Shown here: in pieces, positions 1 through 12,174 of the stretch | Layout of the letters: each line of letters opens with the position of its first letter | Numbering within the stretch: the stretch's first letter is position 1 | Origin: Phyto melanocephala | Taxonomy: Eukaryota > Arthropoda > Insecta > Diptera > Rhinophoridae | NCBI GenBank assembly: GCA_941918925.1 | Contig: OW799233.1 | Span: forward strand, 139,378,223 to 139,442,222 | DNA length: 64,000 nucleotides | Direction: 5' to 3' | Translations under genes and position numbers: made by a program | Notes under the pieces: generated by a model | What the model saw: only the letters and a program-made list of their open reading frames with translations | Databases searched by the model: none | What the model was told of the DNA's origin: nothing

Positions 1-645
1 AGGAAAACCACAAAACTCATGAAAAGAAATTATGTTTGGACATTTCATTTGATGGACATGGATTACAAGTATAAATTTAAGTTTGCAACTTTGCACACAA
101 GCACCAAAACCAAAAGAAGTCATGCACATATAAAAGTAATCGCATACACACTTGAATTTTACAGACATTCCAAACTGTATAACTGTTAAAATACATACAT
201 ATACGTACATACATTTATGCACAAAGGCATGACTGTAGTAAGTAAAACTGATACATCTGACTAAAATTTATCCTTTGGCAAAATATCTTTTTGTGGCAAA
301 GAGTAAAGAAACTGAAATGTTACAAAAAAAAAAACAAAAAATTAAAGTGCGATAGAGTGTAGAAATGGACCATACCATTAACAAATAATATTAAAATTTT
401 CCTTTATATATTTTAATGCATATAAATATATTTGTATATATTTATATGATTTTAGTATAACCGTGCTAGAGAAAAGTTCTTTCAATGATTTCAATATTTT
501 TTCAAAAGCGCTGACCAAACGTAGAAATAGAAAGAAACTTGAAATCAATCTTTAGAAAATTAAGGTTGAAATTTTTTTTACCAATCAAATATTAAATTTA
601 ACTATAGTCTTAATTATTGGCTTAAGGCATTTAAATTTATTTTTA
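1..645. other. AT-rich non-coding DNA, nothing recognised
   Basis: No coding signal, terminal repeat or RNA gene is visible. The stretch holds poly-A runs, short AT-rich palindromes and scattered ACATAC/ATAC microsatellite-like words. Confidence 0.5.
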
Positions 646-647
646 TA

Positions 648-705
648 AAATATATTTATTATTTACACGGGCAAGCCACCTGATGGTGAGCGACAGGTGA
701 ATAAA
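648..705 (+). repeat. Short segment resembling an insect SINE-like tail
   Basis: A GC-richer block reads ACGGGCAAGCCACCTGATGG and ends in GACAGGTG, giving a CACCTG...CAGGTG inverted pair. From memory, dispersed short repeats of other insects, particularly Lepidoptera, carry a very similar CACCTGATGGTGAGCGA core. Only this core is seen here and no promoter boxes were identified, so the assignment is tentative. Confidence 0.3.
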
Positions 706-759
706 GGAGAAGACATTGTTCTAGATCTGGTTGATTTTAACGAAAATACCGGAATAAAT

Positions 760-2088
760 GTAACAACAATGTTTTGACTTCACTACCTTTGCATAGTCGT
801 TTAGTTAGGTCGATGCCTTTCTACAAAAAAAGCCTATATTCCAAAAGAGACACACCCAATGCAACGGACAATCAGGGTACACCCCAATATTTTATTAACA
901 AAAACGAAACTGTTTTGTCCATTGTTGATCAAAAATATTTAATGTGTTTTCTTTCAACAACGCATTACATAAACTCGAGCCTGATTTTAATACAAAATAT
1001 TTTAGAGAAGATTTCACAGCAAAACATATGGAGGAGTAGATGTTATGAACCAGACAGTGTCTAAATAGAGCGCCAAAGGCAAAGCTAATAAATGGCCATT
1101 GGGAGTTTTTTTTCCAATAATATTGACAAGGCAGCATTGCGCGTATTTTATGTTTTGTACATCTTATATCAAAGCGACAAAAAAATCGAAGCTATCTTTA
1201 TGAATTTTAACATCACTTGGTAACTTAACAATATAAATAAAAAGCCAATGTTCACACTAACGCTTAGCTATCGGATACAATTAAAAGGAATAAAACTGAA
1301 TGGTTGCCATAAATAGTTCACTGCTATAGTTGCGAGATTAGTGATCGAAAAACATGGAACATTTTCGGTAGCTGTAAGCGGTCAAAGAGTAAGCAAACCT
1401 AAATTATTGCTCCATTGTGCAGTAGATGCTATTTTTTCTTTTGTTCATAAATGTAAGCATAACGTTTTTCTTTTGTGCAAGTAAAAGTTTGATGGAAAAT
1501 ATTTTTTAATATAAATTACTAATAAAATTTATAGAAATACTATAATTTGTACTTGCTTTCATACAAAATGTAAAAAGATACTTTAAAGTACTCGGGTACC
1601 ATTAAAAAGGGGAAAATGATTATTTGGCTTTGAGTGGCTCCAAAACCAACCAAATCGAATAGAGAGAATTTAATATAGGAAATACCTTAGGAAATTTTTA
1701 TCTCAAGCAACTGGCAGAACTTTATATTTGCTTTTTATTTAATTATGTAAAATTTGACATCAAAGTACGTTTAGGAAGCGGGTACAAGTGTTGATAATCA
1801 ACTTTAAAATGACTTAAAAACGAACAAAAAATCTAGATTCCAAATTGTATGTTTTTATAATCGAAAACGTAAAGATGCCTTAAAGAGGAGCATCGATTTC
1901 ATAAATTGCAATGAATATTTTTACACCTAATCGGAATTGCCATTGTAGTGGGATTGTTCATAATAACAATTTCATGACAGTTTCGAGTGATTTAATTTCA
2001 CCCGGAATACAGAACACAGGAAAATATATTGTTGCTAAAATTTCAAAGTAGAAATTAAGTAAAAAAAGTTGGAGTATTCTATTCCGCT
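760..2088. other. AT-rich non-coding DNA, nothing recognised
   Basis: Open frames on both strands (for example 774-1064 forward and 895-1137 reverse) overlap each other, are lysine, asparagine and phenylalanine rich, and show no domain. I treat them as chance frames. Confidence 0.5.
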
Positions 2089-2164
2089 ATGCCGAGTTTG
2101 ATAATACTTTTTACCACAATTTACATATGTAGGTATTATCATCACTTCTTAGCTAAGCCTAAAT

Positions 2165-2620
2165 TTCAAATTTCATGTAAGACGCCATTTTCTGTGCTTT
2201 TTCCAACGCCATATATGATTTTTAATGTTGAGGTAGTAAACTGTATTCTAATGGTGAAGTCTTTTGATTTCATACCCATATTGATGGGGTTAAAAAAATT
2301 TGATCCGCCATTTTGTTTTAGACGCCATCTTGGATTTTACACCTTTTTAATAGTTCATTGTATTATACTGGTCAAGCATAATATTGATGTCAATATTATG
2401 GGGGTTAAAGGGTACAAAACCATAACAACTACATTTGGCTCATATATTTGCCATAAAGTCTAGGACACCATCTTTGATGTTCACTGTTTCATAGTTAACT
2501 ATATATTGCGGGTCAAGACCCTTCATTTAATCCCAATATTGGGTAGATCAAGGGAGTAAAATTATAAATTTTTTGACCGCCATTGCCTATTTGTCCTAAG
2601 CTTTTCTCGAATGTCTCTAG
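2165..2620 (+). repeat. Diverged tandem repeat, about 142 bp, roughly three units
   Basis: The phrase AGACGCCAT (first two units) and GACACCATCTT (third) recurs at about 2180, 2320 and 2463. Each is followed about 90 bp later by a block of the type CATATTGATGGGGTTAAA or its variants. The spacing of 140-143 bp points to an old tandem array. The 124-codon open frame 2089-2463 lies over it and inherits the periodicity, so it is probably not a gene. Confidence 0.55.
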
Positions 2621-2694
2621 AGGCATATCACATCTTTAACTAATCATGAACGTCTCTATAAATTATCATAGGGCTGAAATTATATGGTTCTTTA

Positions 2695-2994
2695 TGATAA
2701 AATATGGGAAAAACAGAGGTATTCGTGTTTCTTTGCTCATATTTCAGAAAGTTATGCGATGGTTGGCGGTCTGCTCCCAACTATATCTGATATTTTGATG
2801 CAACATATGTGTCTTATAAACTGATTTCATCGTAAACATGAACATATGGACAATTATCAATTAACTCCCCTATTCATAGTCTTACACAAAATATATACTT
2901 TATGGGAACGGAAATGAATATTGTAGAAATGTCACACCGAATGTCAATCCTATATATAACCTTACACTCTCTGTGAAGGGTTTAAAAATACTTC
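2695..2994 (-). mobile_element. INE-1-like element, 5' fragment (CTTCAC subfamily)
   Basis: Read on the reverse strand it begins with a decayed foldback around CCTTCACAGAGAGTG...AAGG (2965-2992), followed by the block that matches ACTTTATGGG (2899-2908) in other copies. It continues into a segment that matches the reverse complement of 22430-22490, sharing the words CATATTT, GGGAAAAA and TTTGCTCATATNTCAGAAA. The 3' part is missing. Confidence 0.6.
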
Positions 2995-2995
2995 G

Positions 2996-4230
2996 TTGAT
3001 ATCACTAATCACAAAACACTTTTGATTGTCTAATATTGCCGTATTTTCAAAAGAAAATTTGTCCAACAACAAGTTTGTGCAAGTTTTTATTAACATTACA
3101 TTATAACTTAGCAAAAGAAATAGATTTGTTTTAAGTGCAAGGGTGGTAAATTTCCTTTTTTCCTCCCTATTGGATCCGAACTTGATTTGCTGAATAATGT
3201 TAGTATATTTAAAAAAAAACCCACTAATAAAACTTGAAAATATTGCAAACTAGTTTACTTTACTTTTCATTTCCACTGTATGTATCATTTCAAAGACTGC
3301 AGAGAAGGAACATGAAACATATGGATTTATGTGAATTTATATGACAGAGATACTCGTATATAAAAAAATATTATCCACATAATACTTTTGTAAAGAAAAT
3401 AAATAAAAGAAAGAGACATAAAAAATATAAAGCATATTTATAGCAGTGTATAATGAAACTTTTAGTTAAAACACTTTTTACTATTGGTCACTTTTCTAAT
3501 GACACTATTAAACTAATGCAAATTTCATTAAGATACAGGATTTAATAATTTAGAATAACAAAGAGGGCTATCAAACGAAAATGTTTACGACTAAAGTCAG
3601 GAGTGCTTCTCACTTATTAAGTATGTAGCAAACGAAATAATGTGAAATTTTATTCTGTTTAATCTTTTCAAACATTTAGTTCAAATATTCTAGATACTTT
3701 GTGTTACTGCAATTAACCCTTCTTTACTTAATAACAAAAGGGTAAATGTTCAATCTCAATACAATATAAAATCAACTTTGTATTATTTTTATATATTTTA
3801 TTTATAATAAATATTATCAGAATAACTCGCTTGATAAAATATTACATTTTCTTATACGTGTTTTAATTATAAGTTTGCATATTTTATGATATAACGATTA
3901 TAAATTAAAAATAAATTTACTCTCAACACTCGTCTGTATTGCTTCCTAAACTTATATACTATGTATGTACATAATAAGTTGGTTTTGAGCGTGTATGTGT
4001 GTTTAACACAAAAATCCTTTAGAGCGATTACACAATGCATAGTAGTACAAATTATAAAAAAAAACAATAAGTATTTATTAATGAACGCAAATTATTGTGA
4101 AACGTTGGACATTAAAAAAAATTTATATGAATATTTTAAAAATTTGCTTACTTAAGTTTGTTTTAACCCTTATGTGATTGACAAAAAAAATTCGTATCGT
4201 GTACGACAAGGTACCTTAATACAAATCTCA
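2996..4230. other. AT-rich non-coding DNA, nothing recognised
   Basis: Overlapping short frames near 3867-4155 occur on both strands and carry no domain. No terminal repeats were found. Confidence 0.5.
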
Positions 4231-4232
4231 TA

Positions 4233-4769
4233 AAGGGTCCGCCATCTAACTTTTTTTTTCAGCTAGTGCTTATTTCGTGAATGGTAACACTTAGCTCATG
4301 TCTGATTTGACAGATAATTAGTTTTATCCTTCCGCTAAACGAATATGGTTGTGTATACGCTTGAACAGCGCTGGGAAATATTGCGACATTACTTTGGCCG
4401 AGTTTGTTAAAAAAATCTTCTTTTCAGATGAAGCTCATTTTGATCCTGGCGGGTATGTAAGCAAGCAAAATTGTCGCATTTGGTGCACAGAAAACCCGCA
4501 CGCATACATTGAAAAGCCGATACACACAAAACGATTCACTGTTTGATGCGGATTTTGGTCAAGAGGCATAATTGGGCCATTTTGCTTCGAAAATAAGAAA
4601 GGAGTGACCGTAGTCAATAACGATCGTTATCGGGCCATGTTGAACGAATTTTTGTTCACAAAAATTGAAGAAGGCAACATACGGTTTCAACAGGCCGGTG
4701 CTACGTGCCACACAGCCAAAGCTACACTTTTTTTATAGCATTTAAAAAAAAAATATATGGCGGACCCTT
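4233..4769 (+). mobile_element. Tc1/mariner-type deletion derivative with intact ends
   Basis: Perfect 13-bp inverted termini AAGGGTCCGCCAT (4233-4245 and complement 4757-4769) are each abutted by TA (4231-4232 and 4770-4771), the target duplication of IS630-Tc1-mariner elements. The 537-bp interior keeps only part of a transposase. A full element would be about 1.2-1.3 kb, so the N-terminal DNA-binding region and the catalytic C-terminus have been lost. Confidence 0.85.
4340..4738 (+). pseudogene. Transposase remnant of the 4233-4769 element
   Basis: Reading forward, FFSDEAHFDPGGYVSKQNCR at about 4420-4480 matches the first catalytic aspartate region of mariner-like transposases. It is followed by CRIWCTENPHAYIEKP, the block ending in TV*CGFWSRGIIGPF (a TGA stop at 4543-4545 in place of the usual TGG), RYRAMLNEFLFTKIEEGN and then RFQQAGATCHTA. 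In the family this last motif is normally QQDGATCH, so the second catalytic aspartate is changed to alanine. The frame stops shortly after, and the third acidic residue (usually in a DLTPLDYYLW-type block) is deleted. The remnant cannot encode an active transposase. The HTH-bearing N-terminus is absent. Family assignment is from motif memory. Confidence 0.85.
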
Positions 4770-4771
4770 TA

Positions 4772-6570
4772 GAAAACGAAGGAATTTTAGAACAAATTTA
4801 CTTAAATTAAATGCATTTATGCGAATTGTACGTATTGTGGGGTATCCCTCGAATAAAAGAATTTGCCATGACACAAGTCTCTATATTTGGTTCCATATAT
4901 TTATAATTATATCAATCCATTATATGGATAATTAATAAGCATTAATTAATATATTTTTTAAAGATGATTCTTGTTGGTACTGGAGCCCTTTCCTCAAGAA
5001 TAAAGAAAAATTTTAAATAAACGAAGCATGACGAAACTCGTTTATAGTGAGACAAATCCGATAAAGTTGCATCGTTTAACCATATATATATAAAACTAAT
5101 GCTAATATCGGATATCGTTGATGTACTCAGTTTACACAGTATATTCCATTACAGCCTGAAAAGTACAATACGAAATTATCTTCAATTCTTTAATGTATAC
5201 GAAAGAAAGGTCTTGGATCTTGTTACATCCTATAAAAGCTAGGGAAGGACTGTAACAACCGTAATTTTTTTAATATCTCTTGAACAGGTTGAAATATTTA
5301 TTTTATATAATTCTATCCTCGCTTTAGTAAGAAAAAACAAACTTTTTATACTAGCCAATATACGAGCATATAAAAACAAATTTTATTTTAGACATACATT
5401 TTTGGAAAATTTTACATTGAGCAAAAAATTAACTTATTATTCGTATGTGCCAAAACAGCTGTAACAATATTGTCTACCAGGAGTTTTACACCTCGTCTGC
5501 TAAGCCAAAAATCATAATCTTTTATAATAAAACTAAAGGGGGTGTTGACAATATGGTAAAGTTATTGATCGAATTTACTTGCAAGCGAAGAACAAGTCGT
5601 TGATCGCTATTCTTATTCTTTATTGCCATTGATATAGAATTATTGACATCATACATTTAATACATGACGTACAATTCACTTCCATTGACCGCCGTAAACC
5701 ATTTGTAAAATATCTACATTTACAATTGTCTATTGAAGATACAAAACACTCTGCTAATTCTAAAGTGATGAGAAAAACTAACACACTGAATAGTAATTGA
5801 AATTATACTTGGAAGAGAGGTTGAAACCAACGTAAAGACATATACCTCTAATGAATGTAGATATAAAAGCCGTCGCATTACTGTAGTAGAAAGTTATTTA
5901 AAACTTCGTTAGTAGCAAAGGAAAATACGTAAAATTTCTTTGCCAACGATTGCGAGAAACATTCATGCAAAAGTCGCAAAATTGAATAATATAAGAATTA
6001 AAGGCAGGAGAACTAGAAAAACGATTTTACGTTTCCGAAATTCTGTTATATAAAATAAATTAATGTTTATATCGAATAATTATTTGCGAAGAAAAGGTGA
6101 ACCATTGTAAGATATTGTATATGATACCCGACCATCAAGCTGAATTGACACTAAGGCCAAATAGCAAAAAGTCTTACTCTGTCTGCGGAAACCTGGCTCC
6201 ACAGGGAGTTTGTATCGAACGTAACATTTTCGTGTGAATAATATTAATACTAATGCTTGACCAAATGTTGCAGAACTTGTCAAACTGTTAAGAAAAAAGT
6301 GGTTGGGAAGTTTATCTTCACCCGCTTTCAAGTGAAAACCTAGCACCTTTCCACAACTATATGTCTCGTTTTAGTCATTATTTTAGAACAGCATATCCTC
6401 AATTGACTTTAATTGTTCATCATCGCAAAACATAAGAAGTTCTTTTGGCTTGAAATTCATGTGTTGCCAGAAAGATGATAAGAAGTCAATGGCCAATATT
6501 AAAATATATTTATATTGTTCAAATATTTTAGAATAAAACCTTTAAATAAAACGCTCCAGTATTTTAAAGT
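4772..6570. other. AT-rich non-coding DNA, nothing recognised
   Basis: No domain-bearing frame or repeat terminus was seen. The 88-codon reverse frame at 6080-6346 carries no motif I know. Confidence 0.45.
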
Positions 6571-6575
6571 AATAA

Positions 6576-7012
6576 TGGGTTGGCCATATTAAAAACTTAT
6601 TTCAAAATAGTGAGTCCTTAACGCAAATTGTAAGAAATTTACGTGGAAAATTTTTGAGAAGAGATCGGCCTTTACTCAGTTTGTGCGTCAATTTGTGAAG
6701 CGAGTGCATGAAAATGAATAGTTATTGGACAATGTAATCTGTGTCCGTTCTCGCCTAGTGAGCTTTTTCAAAAACATTACTGATTGGACTGAGAATGTGC
6801 AAGAACAGCTATCAACATCAACTCTTCATCAGAATAAGTTCAAATTATGTAAAATTGTCTTGATCGGATGATGAACTAGCGAGCCATTGTGGTAGTTATA
6901 TGAATGATATTGTGACAAAGTTCAACCCTTCTATCAAAACTTTAAATTTTTAAAAATAATCAGTCCTTTTTTTTAAGTCAATTTAAATTTAAAATTTAAA
7001 TTGGCCCAGCCT
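6576..7012 (+). pseudogene. Mariner-like element relic with N-terminal transposase remnant
   Basis: Forward translation in mixed frames gives NSESLTQIVR..RGKF, then FTQFVRQFVKRVHENE, then VCVRSRLV and ENVQEQLSTS. Their order and spacing fit the helix-turn-helix part of mariner-like transposases (typically ESL..TVR.LR..F...., VEKFE.TG.V, V..RSARS.EN...V..S). No catalytic region is present. Possible decayed termini are GGGTTGGCCATATTAAAA at 6578 and, inverted, AAATTTAAATTGGCCCAGCC near 6993-7012. The relic carries several stops and indels. Confidence 0.6.
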
Positions 7013-7279
7013 GCACATATATTTGAAAAAAAAAAATTTATATGGAATAACAAAATAAGATCCAGTTACAAAATTTGTTTTTTAATTAAGTTTATATTTA
7101 GGCTATAAGTATAATGCGATAAAGACAGACACCTGATACTAGCCGAGTTGACTGTATTTTCGAAATCAGCTAAGGTTTGTGATCAGCAGTCTTTTGATCA
7201 GAACTACAAGTGTTGTGTGTAAATACCAACTATTCAACTCAGTATTTTTTTTTTTTAAATTTAAACAAAGAATTATTTT

Positions 7280-9957
7280 TATACCCGCCACCAAAAAATG
7301 GTGGGGGTATATTCATTTTGTCATTCCGTTTGTAACACATCGAAATATCCATTTTAGACCTCATAAAGTATATATATTCTGAATCGGGGTTTGATTTTAT
7401 GACGATCTAGCAATGTCCGTTCGTCTGTCCGTCCGTTGAAAGCACGATAGAGGTCGCACCGAAAAAGCTAAGAGGCTCAAATTCTGCCAGAATCTTTCTT
7501 ATAGACAAGGTTTGTTTGGTATTGCAAATGGGCTAAATCGGAATATTAGGAAGAGAGTTATAGCTCGAAAAGCAAGAGTAGGTCGAAAAAAACGTGTCCT
7601 TCGAACATCGAATAAAATAGAATTGTGTCCAAACGCCTTAACGTAGACTGATGCAACTTCGAATATATATTTCCTGCGTAAAGACAATATTTTTTTTCGA
7701 AAATTGTCTAAATCTATGCATTAGGAGAGGAGTGATCGATCAAAATGTACGAAAATTTATACCGCACAGTGTAATTTTCGGTATATATAAAAACAAAAAC
7801 GTCATAAAAGCAACAAAATTGGATGTACGACTCTGAAATTTTGCACACTTTGCTTTTTGGTGACACGCTTTCTTGTAACATCAAATCAATGTGCCACGCC
7901 TACTTTTACGCCCACCTCCCATATAACGTTTTAACTAAAATTCATATAATTTCTCTATTAATAAAGATTTTGGAATAATAAAGGCCTATATTGAAACACC
8001 TTAGTTGTACTCATTCGCAAAAATAACTTTGACATGCCTACTATAACGCCCACTTTCCATGTTATCTACCGTTAATGAAATTTAAAAGCTCATAAAACCG
8101 CTAAAATTAGAGGTATGATGATAAATTTTGCTACGTCTATCCCCCTAGGCAATTTCATTACTATGCCAAAAAATTAAGGTGCCACGCCCACTTTTACGCC
8201 CACGTCCCATATAACGTTTTACCAAAAATTCATAAAATTTCTCTATTAATAAAGATTTTGGAATAACAAAGGGCTATATTGAAACACCTAAGCTGTACTC
8301 ATTCGCAAAAACAACTTCGACACGCCTACTATAACGCCCACTTTCACTTTTGAATTGTGTCACGAAACTTCGAATATATATTTATCGAGTCAAAAGAATA
8401 TTTTTCCCTGAAAATTGCTTAAATCTATGAATTAGGAAAAGAGTTATAGATAAAAATGTATGAAAATTTATACCGCACAGTGTATATATCAAATTTAAAA
8501 CGTAATAAAACTGACAAAACTATATGTACGATTCTGAAATTTTGCAAACATGGTTTTTTGGTCAAAGTCTTCGTTATAACGGAAAATAGATGTGCCACGC
8601 ACACTTTTTTCCTTAAATTTTTATAAATATATTTATATTAGTCATATATATTAGCATTTATTCATCATACACTGCGCCATTTATTGTACTGTAGCTAAAT
8701 ATAAGATAAAGATGATAAGATAGATGACTCTACTAGCAACTACTAGATGGCATGCTAACAACTTATGCTTATGTTCTCCTGAAGTTATGCTCTATTAAAA
8801 ATGGGAATTTAGGAAAATTTTGACCTAAGTCAAAAAAAATTATCTCTAAACATTATAAATAATTTATTTTCATGTACTAATGGCTAACAAATTTTAAAAT
8901 TATACAAAACTTATTTCGTTTGAAAATCTTTTAAAAGCAAAATGTTATAGAATTTTAAAAATCAAAATCTTACTAATAAATTTCCCGTTTTAGAAAAATG
9001 CTGAGAATGTATATTTTAAATCAACATGTGGCCCTTAAAATTTAACCTTAAATTCACTTTCTTCCTCTTAAATTCATGTAAATTCTCTATGAATAAAGAT
9101 TTTGGAATACTAAAGGACTATATTGAAATATCTAAGTTATGTTTATTAGCAGAAACTTTATTGACACGCGTATTTTAACGGCCACTTTCATTGAAAGACT
9201 AAATTTACGAAAACATTTTACTAGCATACCGAAGTTATAATGGGTGGTTTAATTTTAAGGGACTATGTTGATTTTGAATAAAATTATTATGAAATTATTA
9301 TCATTTATTTTTATAATGATAATATTTGTATGCTTCAATTATGTATGAAACAATATATCGGCCAAATGGCCCCCCAACCTAGGCGGCACACCACGATCCG
9401 ATAGTCCAAATTTTCAATGACACTGTTGATGCTCGATTGTTGGGCACGATGATGAGTCGAGGTTGCTTGCTCTTTTGCCATGTTATCGTGTAAAACAGCA
9501 ATGTTTCCCATTCAACGAACTAAGATGGCATGCAGACATTTAAATATTTTTTACAATTCTCACTATTGTGGACGAATTCGAACGATTATGTTGACCAAAA
9601 GAATCACGAAGTGCACGAAATGCATTTTGATTTGAACGCCCATTTTTATAAAAAACCTGAATAATTTTAAAGCGTTGCTCATTTGCGTATCTTTCCACGG
9701 ATCAAATTGAGTAAGTTTGAGATTGAGAAATGTCAAGTGAAATGCAGAAAACAAATTTAAAGACTAGGTGTAGTTCACATTCAACATGGGCCCTTAAAAT
9801 GTAACCACCCTCTACAAAGAAAGTGATACATATTTTATTATAAAGAGATTATTCTATAGCAATTAACAAAATAATAAATATTGTGCTTTAAATGTACACA
9901 AAATTGGTGGTGGGTATAAAAGATTCGGCACAGCCGAATATAGTGCTCTTACTTGTT
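7280..9957 (+). mobile_element. INE-1-like (Helentron-type) element, copy A
   Basis: The 5' end is a foldback: TATACCCGCCACCA (7280-7293), an A-rich loop, then TGGTGGGGGTATA. A GTCCGTTCGTCTGTCCGTCC tract follows, with blocks of the type GTGCCACGCC/TACTTTTACGCCCACCTCC that repeat about every 288 bp (7891, 8179). The 3' end carries TGGTGGTGGGTATA, an inverted echo of the 5' terminus, then the hairpin ATTCGGCACAGCCGAAT (9923-9939) and ACTTGTT. This order matches Drosophila INE-1/DINE-1. The segment near 7651-7860 is repeated at about 8357-8600. A mariner derivative is nested at 9238-9812. There is no coding capacity of its own. Confidence 0.85.
9238..9812 (-). mobile_element. Nested mariner-like derivative in INE copy A
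   Basis: Inverted ends are TAATGGGTGGTTTAATTTTA on the left and TAAAATGTAACCACCCTC on the right, with flanking TA at 9236-9237 and 9813-9814. On the reverse strand, 9550-9690 translates in mixed frames to a helix-turn-helix remnant containing FKIIQVFYKNGRSNQNAF and ALRDSFGQHNRSNSSTI, as in mariner-like transposases. The catalytic half is deleted. The related 63-codon open frame at 9563-9754 is mostly out of frame with this remnant. Confidence 0.8.
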
Positions 9958-9959
9958 TC

Positions 9960-12170
9960 TAATTGATATTATGCCTTTCATATATCAATTAGTTAGTGCA
10001 AAAATGACCCACATCTATTTTTCTTGTTTTCTTGTTTGCTAAAGCAAACAGTTGTGTTTTATCAAATAGTGATAAAAGTTGTTTGACAATGCTTTATTTT
10101 ACACCAAGCCCCTTGATTTTTGCTGCATTTTTAATATAACATTTGAACTACTTTTTAAATAAATTTATATTAAAATTTTTATTTTCATTTTGCTGCAGTG
10201 CTGCTGCAGGTGATTTCACGTCACACCGTATTTTCAGTCCATTATTTTTCTATAGACCTTTTGAGTATAGTTATTTTATGTTTCTTTTTTTAATTCAGTC
10301 AATGGTATGAAAACCGCACCACTGTGCGTTGCAAATACATGTTTGTTGGATGTAAATCTTTGGTATATATAAATATACTCAAGTGTGTATGAAAGGAAAT
10401 TAACAATAATATTGTATAAAATTTATTAAATTGTATTTTTCTATGCGAATATTAGCAATGCGGCCATATTTTGTCAATTATAGATTGAACGAACTAACTC
10501 AAAAATTATTAATTTTAGTGTAATAATTATCTTTTTTATTACTTAAGTTAATAATAACATGGATCTTATTTTTAATTAATTAAAACTATTTAATTTCAAC
10601 TACAAAATTTAGTTTTTTACTATTTTTAAAAAACTCTCAATAAATTGTATTTTTCTATAACCTACATAAAATGGCCTTAATCTTATACAAATTAATGTTG
10701 AAAATTTTTTATTTTATTTTTTATAAATAATTTACATATTCAAACTTAAAAAAATATTTCACTTTAAACAATTTACATTTGAATGTTTTATAAGCCATTT
10801 ACATAAACGTATAAAAGTAGGAAACTTTCAAAACAAATATAATAACATATTTGAAAGTCCCGTACAGCTGATTGAACAAGTGCTTTGAACAAACTTACAT
10901 TCGCTACTATTTAAATTACTAATAACAAACTTTTACTTGTATCGATTAACGTGCAAATAAGTAAATTGTAAAAGATTTACCTTAAACAAAAACGATTTCT
11001 TAGCATGAAGATTTTCTTAAAGAAAATAAATAAATTACTTGAGTTGAAGCCTGTAGCAACTTTATGAATGGGCCGTCCCTATTAAAATTATTGTTTTTTT
11101 AAGAAATATTTGCGCCTAAAGAAAAATATATTTTTTTTTCTAAATCTTCCATTAAAATCCTTATAGATCTTTTATTGAACAAGTCAACTTGTTTGTAGTT
11201 GTTGGTAAAGATATTTATTACAGTCTTAAATCGATTTTACTGTATATAAAAATAAAAAAGTGTATTTAAATGCTTAGTTCAATTCAGTAAACATGATTTA
11301 TTCATTTTATATTTATGCTACAAAATCGCTCCAAATTTTTTTTTTTTACCTTTGAAAATGGCAGCTTTGTTAACCCTAATTCTTTCAACATGAGCTTGTC
11401 GGAAATTTTGTCACTGCCTTGAATTTAAGTTTTAGTATTTGCTTCTTCTTGAATTCTAAATTGCAACTCTTTTAAATAAAGTTAATGAATTTTAAGCTAA
11501 AATTTAATTTTAATTTATATTACTCCTTTGAAAAACTTAAAATGTACGTATTCCTGTAATATGTAACAATATTACAGACTATTTTATTTAATGCAAAATG
11601 TTATCTAACAAAATATATAATTGACTTAGGGAAATACACTTGTTTGTTATTTAACGCAAGGTTGCATTGTTTCTTAATTTTTATCTGCTTTTTGATAAGA
11701 AAGTAATGAAGAATATATAAAGTTGAATTCGAACAAATTTGGATTATAATAGAAGAAATTGACGAAATCAAATCAGTGATGACGACTATGGCAGTTAGTT
11801 TCTGTGGATGCAAATTTTATTTCCAGAATATTATTCAAACTCTGTAGTATCTAAAAGTGATAAAAATATCGATAAGGAACCAGAAGCAAGCCATACAAGT
11901 CTTTAAATTGGAAAAGAAAGAAATAAAAAAAATTCTCTGCCAATCGATGAAGAAATCGGAAGATACAAAAGCATATACAAAAGTTTAACATTTTGTCAAA
12001 TTACCGATTGTAAGGGGTCTGGCAGTATTTGTCACAAAAACACAATTATGTACAAAAGTTTTAGTTTGCGAAAATATTTAATTTCTTGTTATTTAAATAT
12101 AAAAGAAAATTTATTTAATAACTAAATATTTAAAAAAATAAATAATATGTATATGTATACTTTATAAAGG
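9960..12170. other. AT-rich non-coding DNA, nothing recognised
   Basis: The stretch contains long poly-T and TTTAAA tracts, a short CTGCAGTGCTGCTGCAG dyad at about 10193-10210 and a TTTGCTAAAGCAAA dyad at about 10037-10050. The reverse frame 11601-11813 has no recognisable domain. Confidence 0.45.
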
Positions 12171-12174
12171 GTGT

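Noticed and set aside
2089..2463. 124-codon forward open frame
   Set aside because: Lies on a diverged tandem repeat, has low-complexity hydrophobic composition, no domain and no splice or start context.
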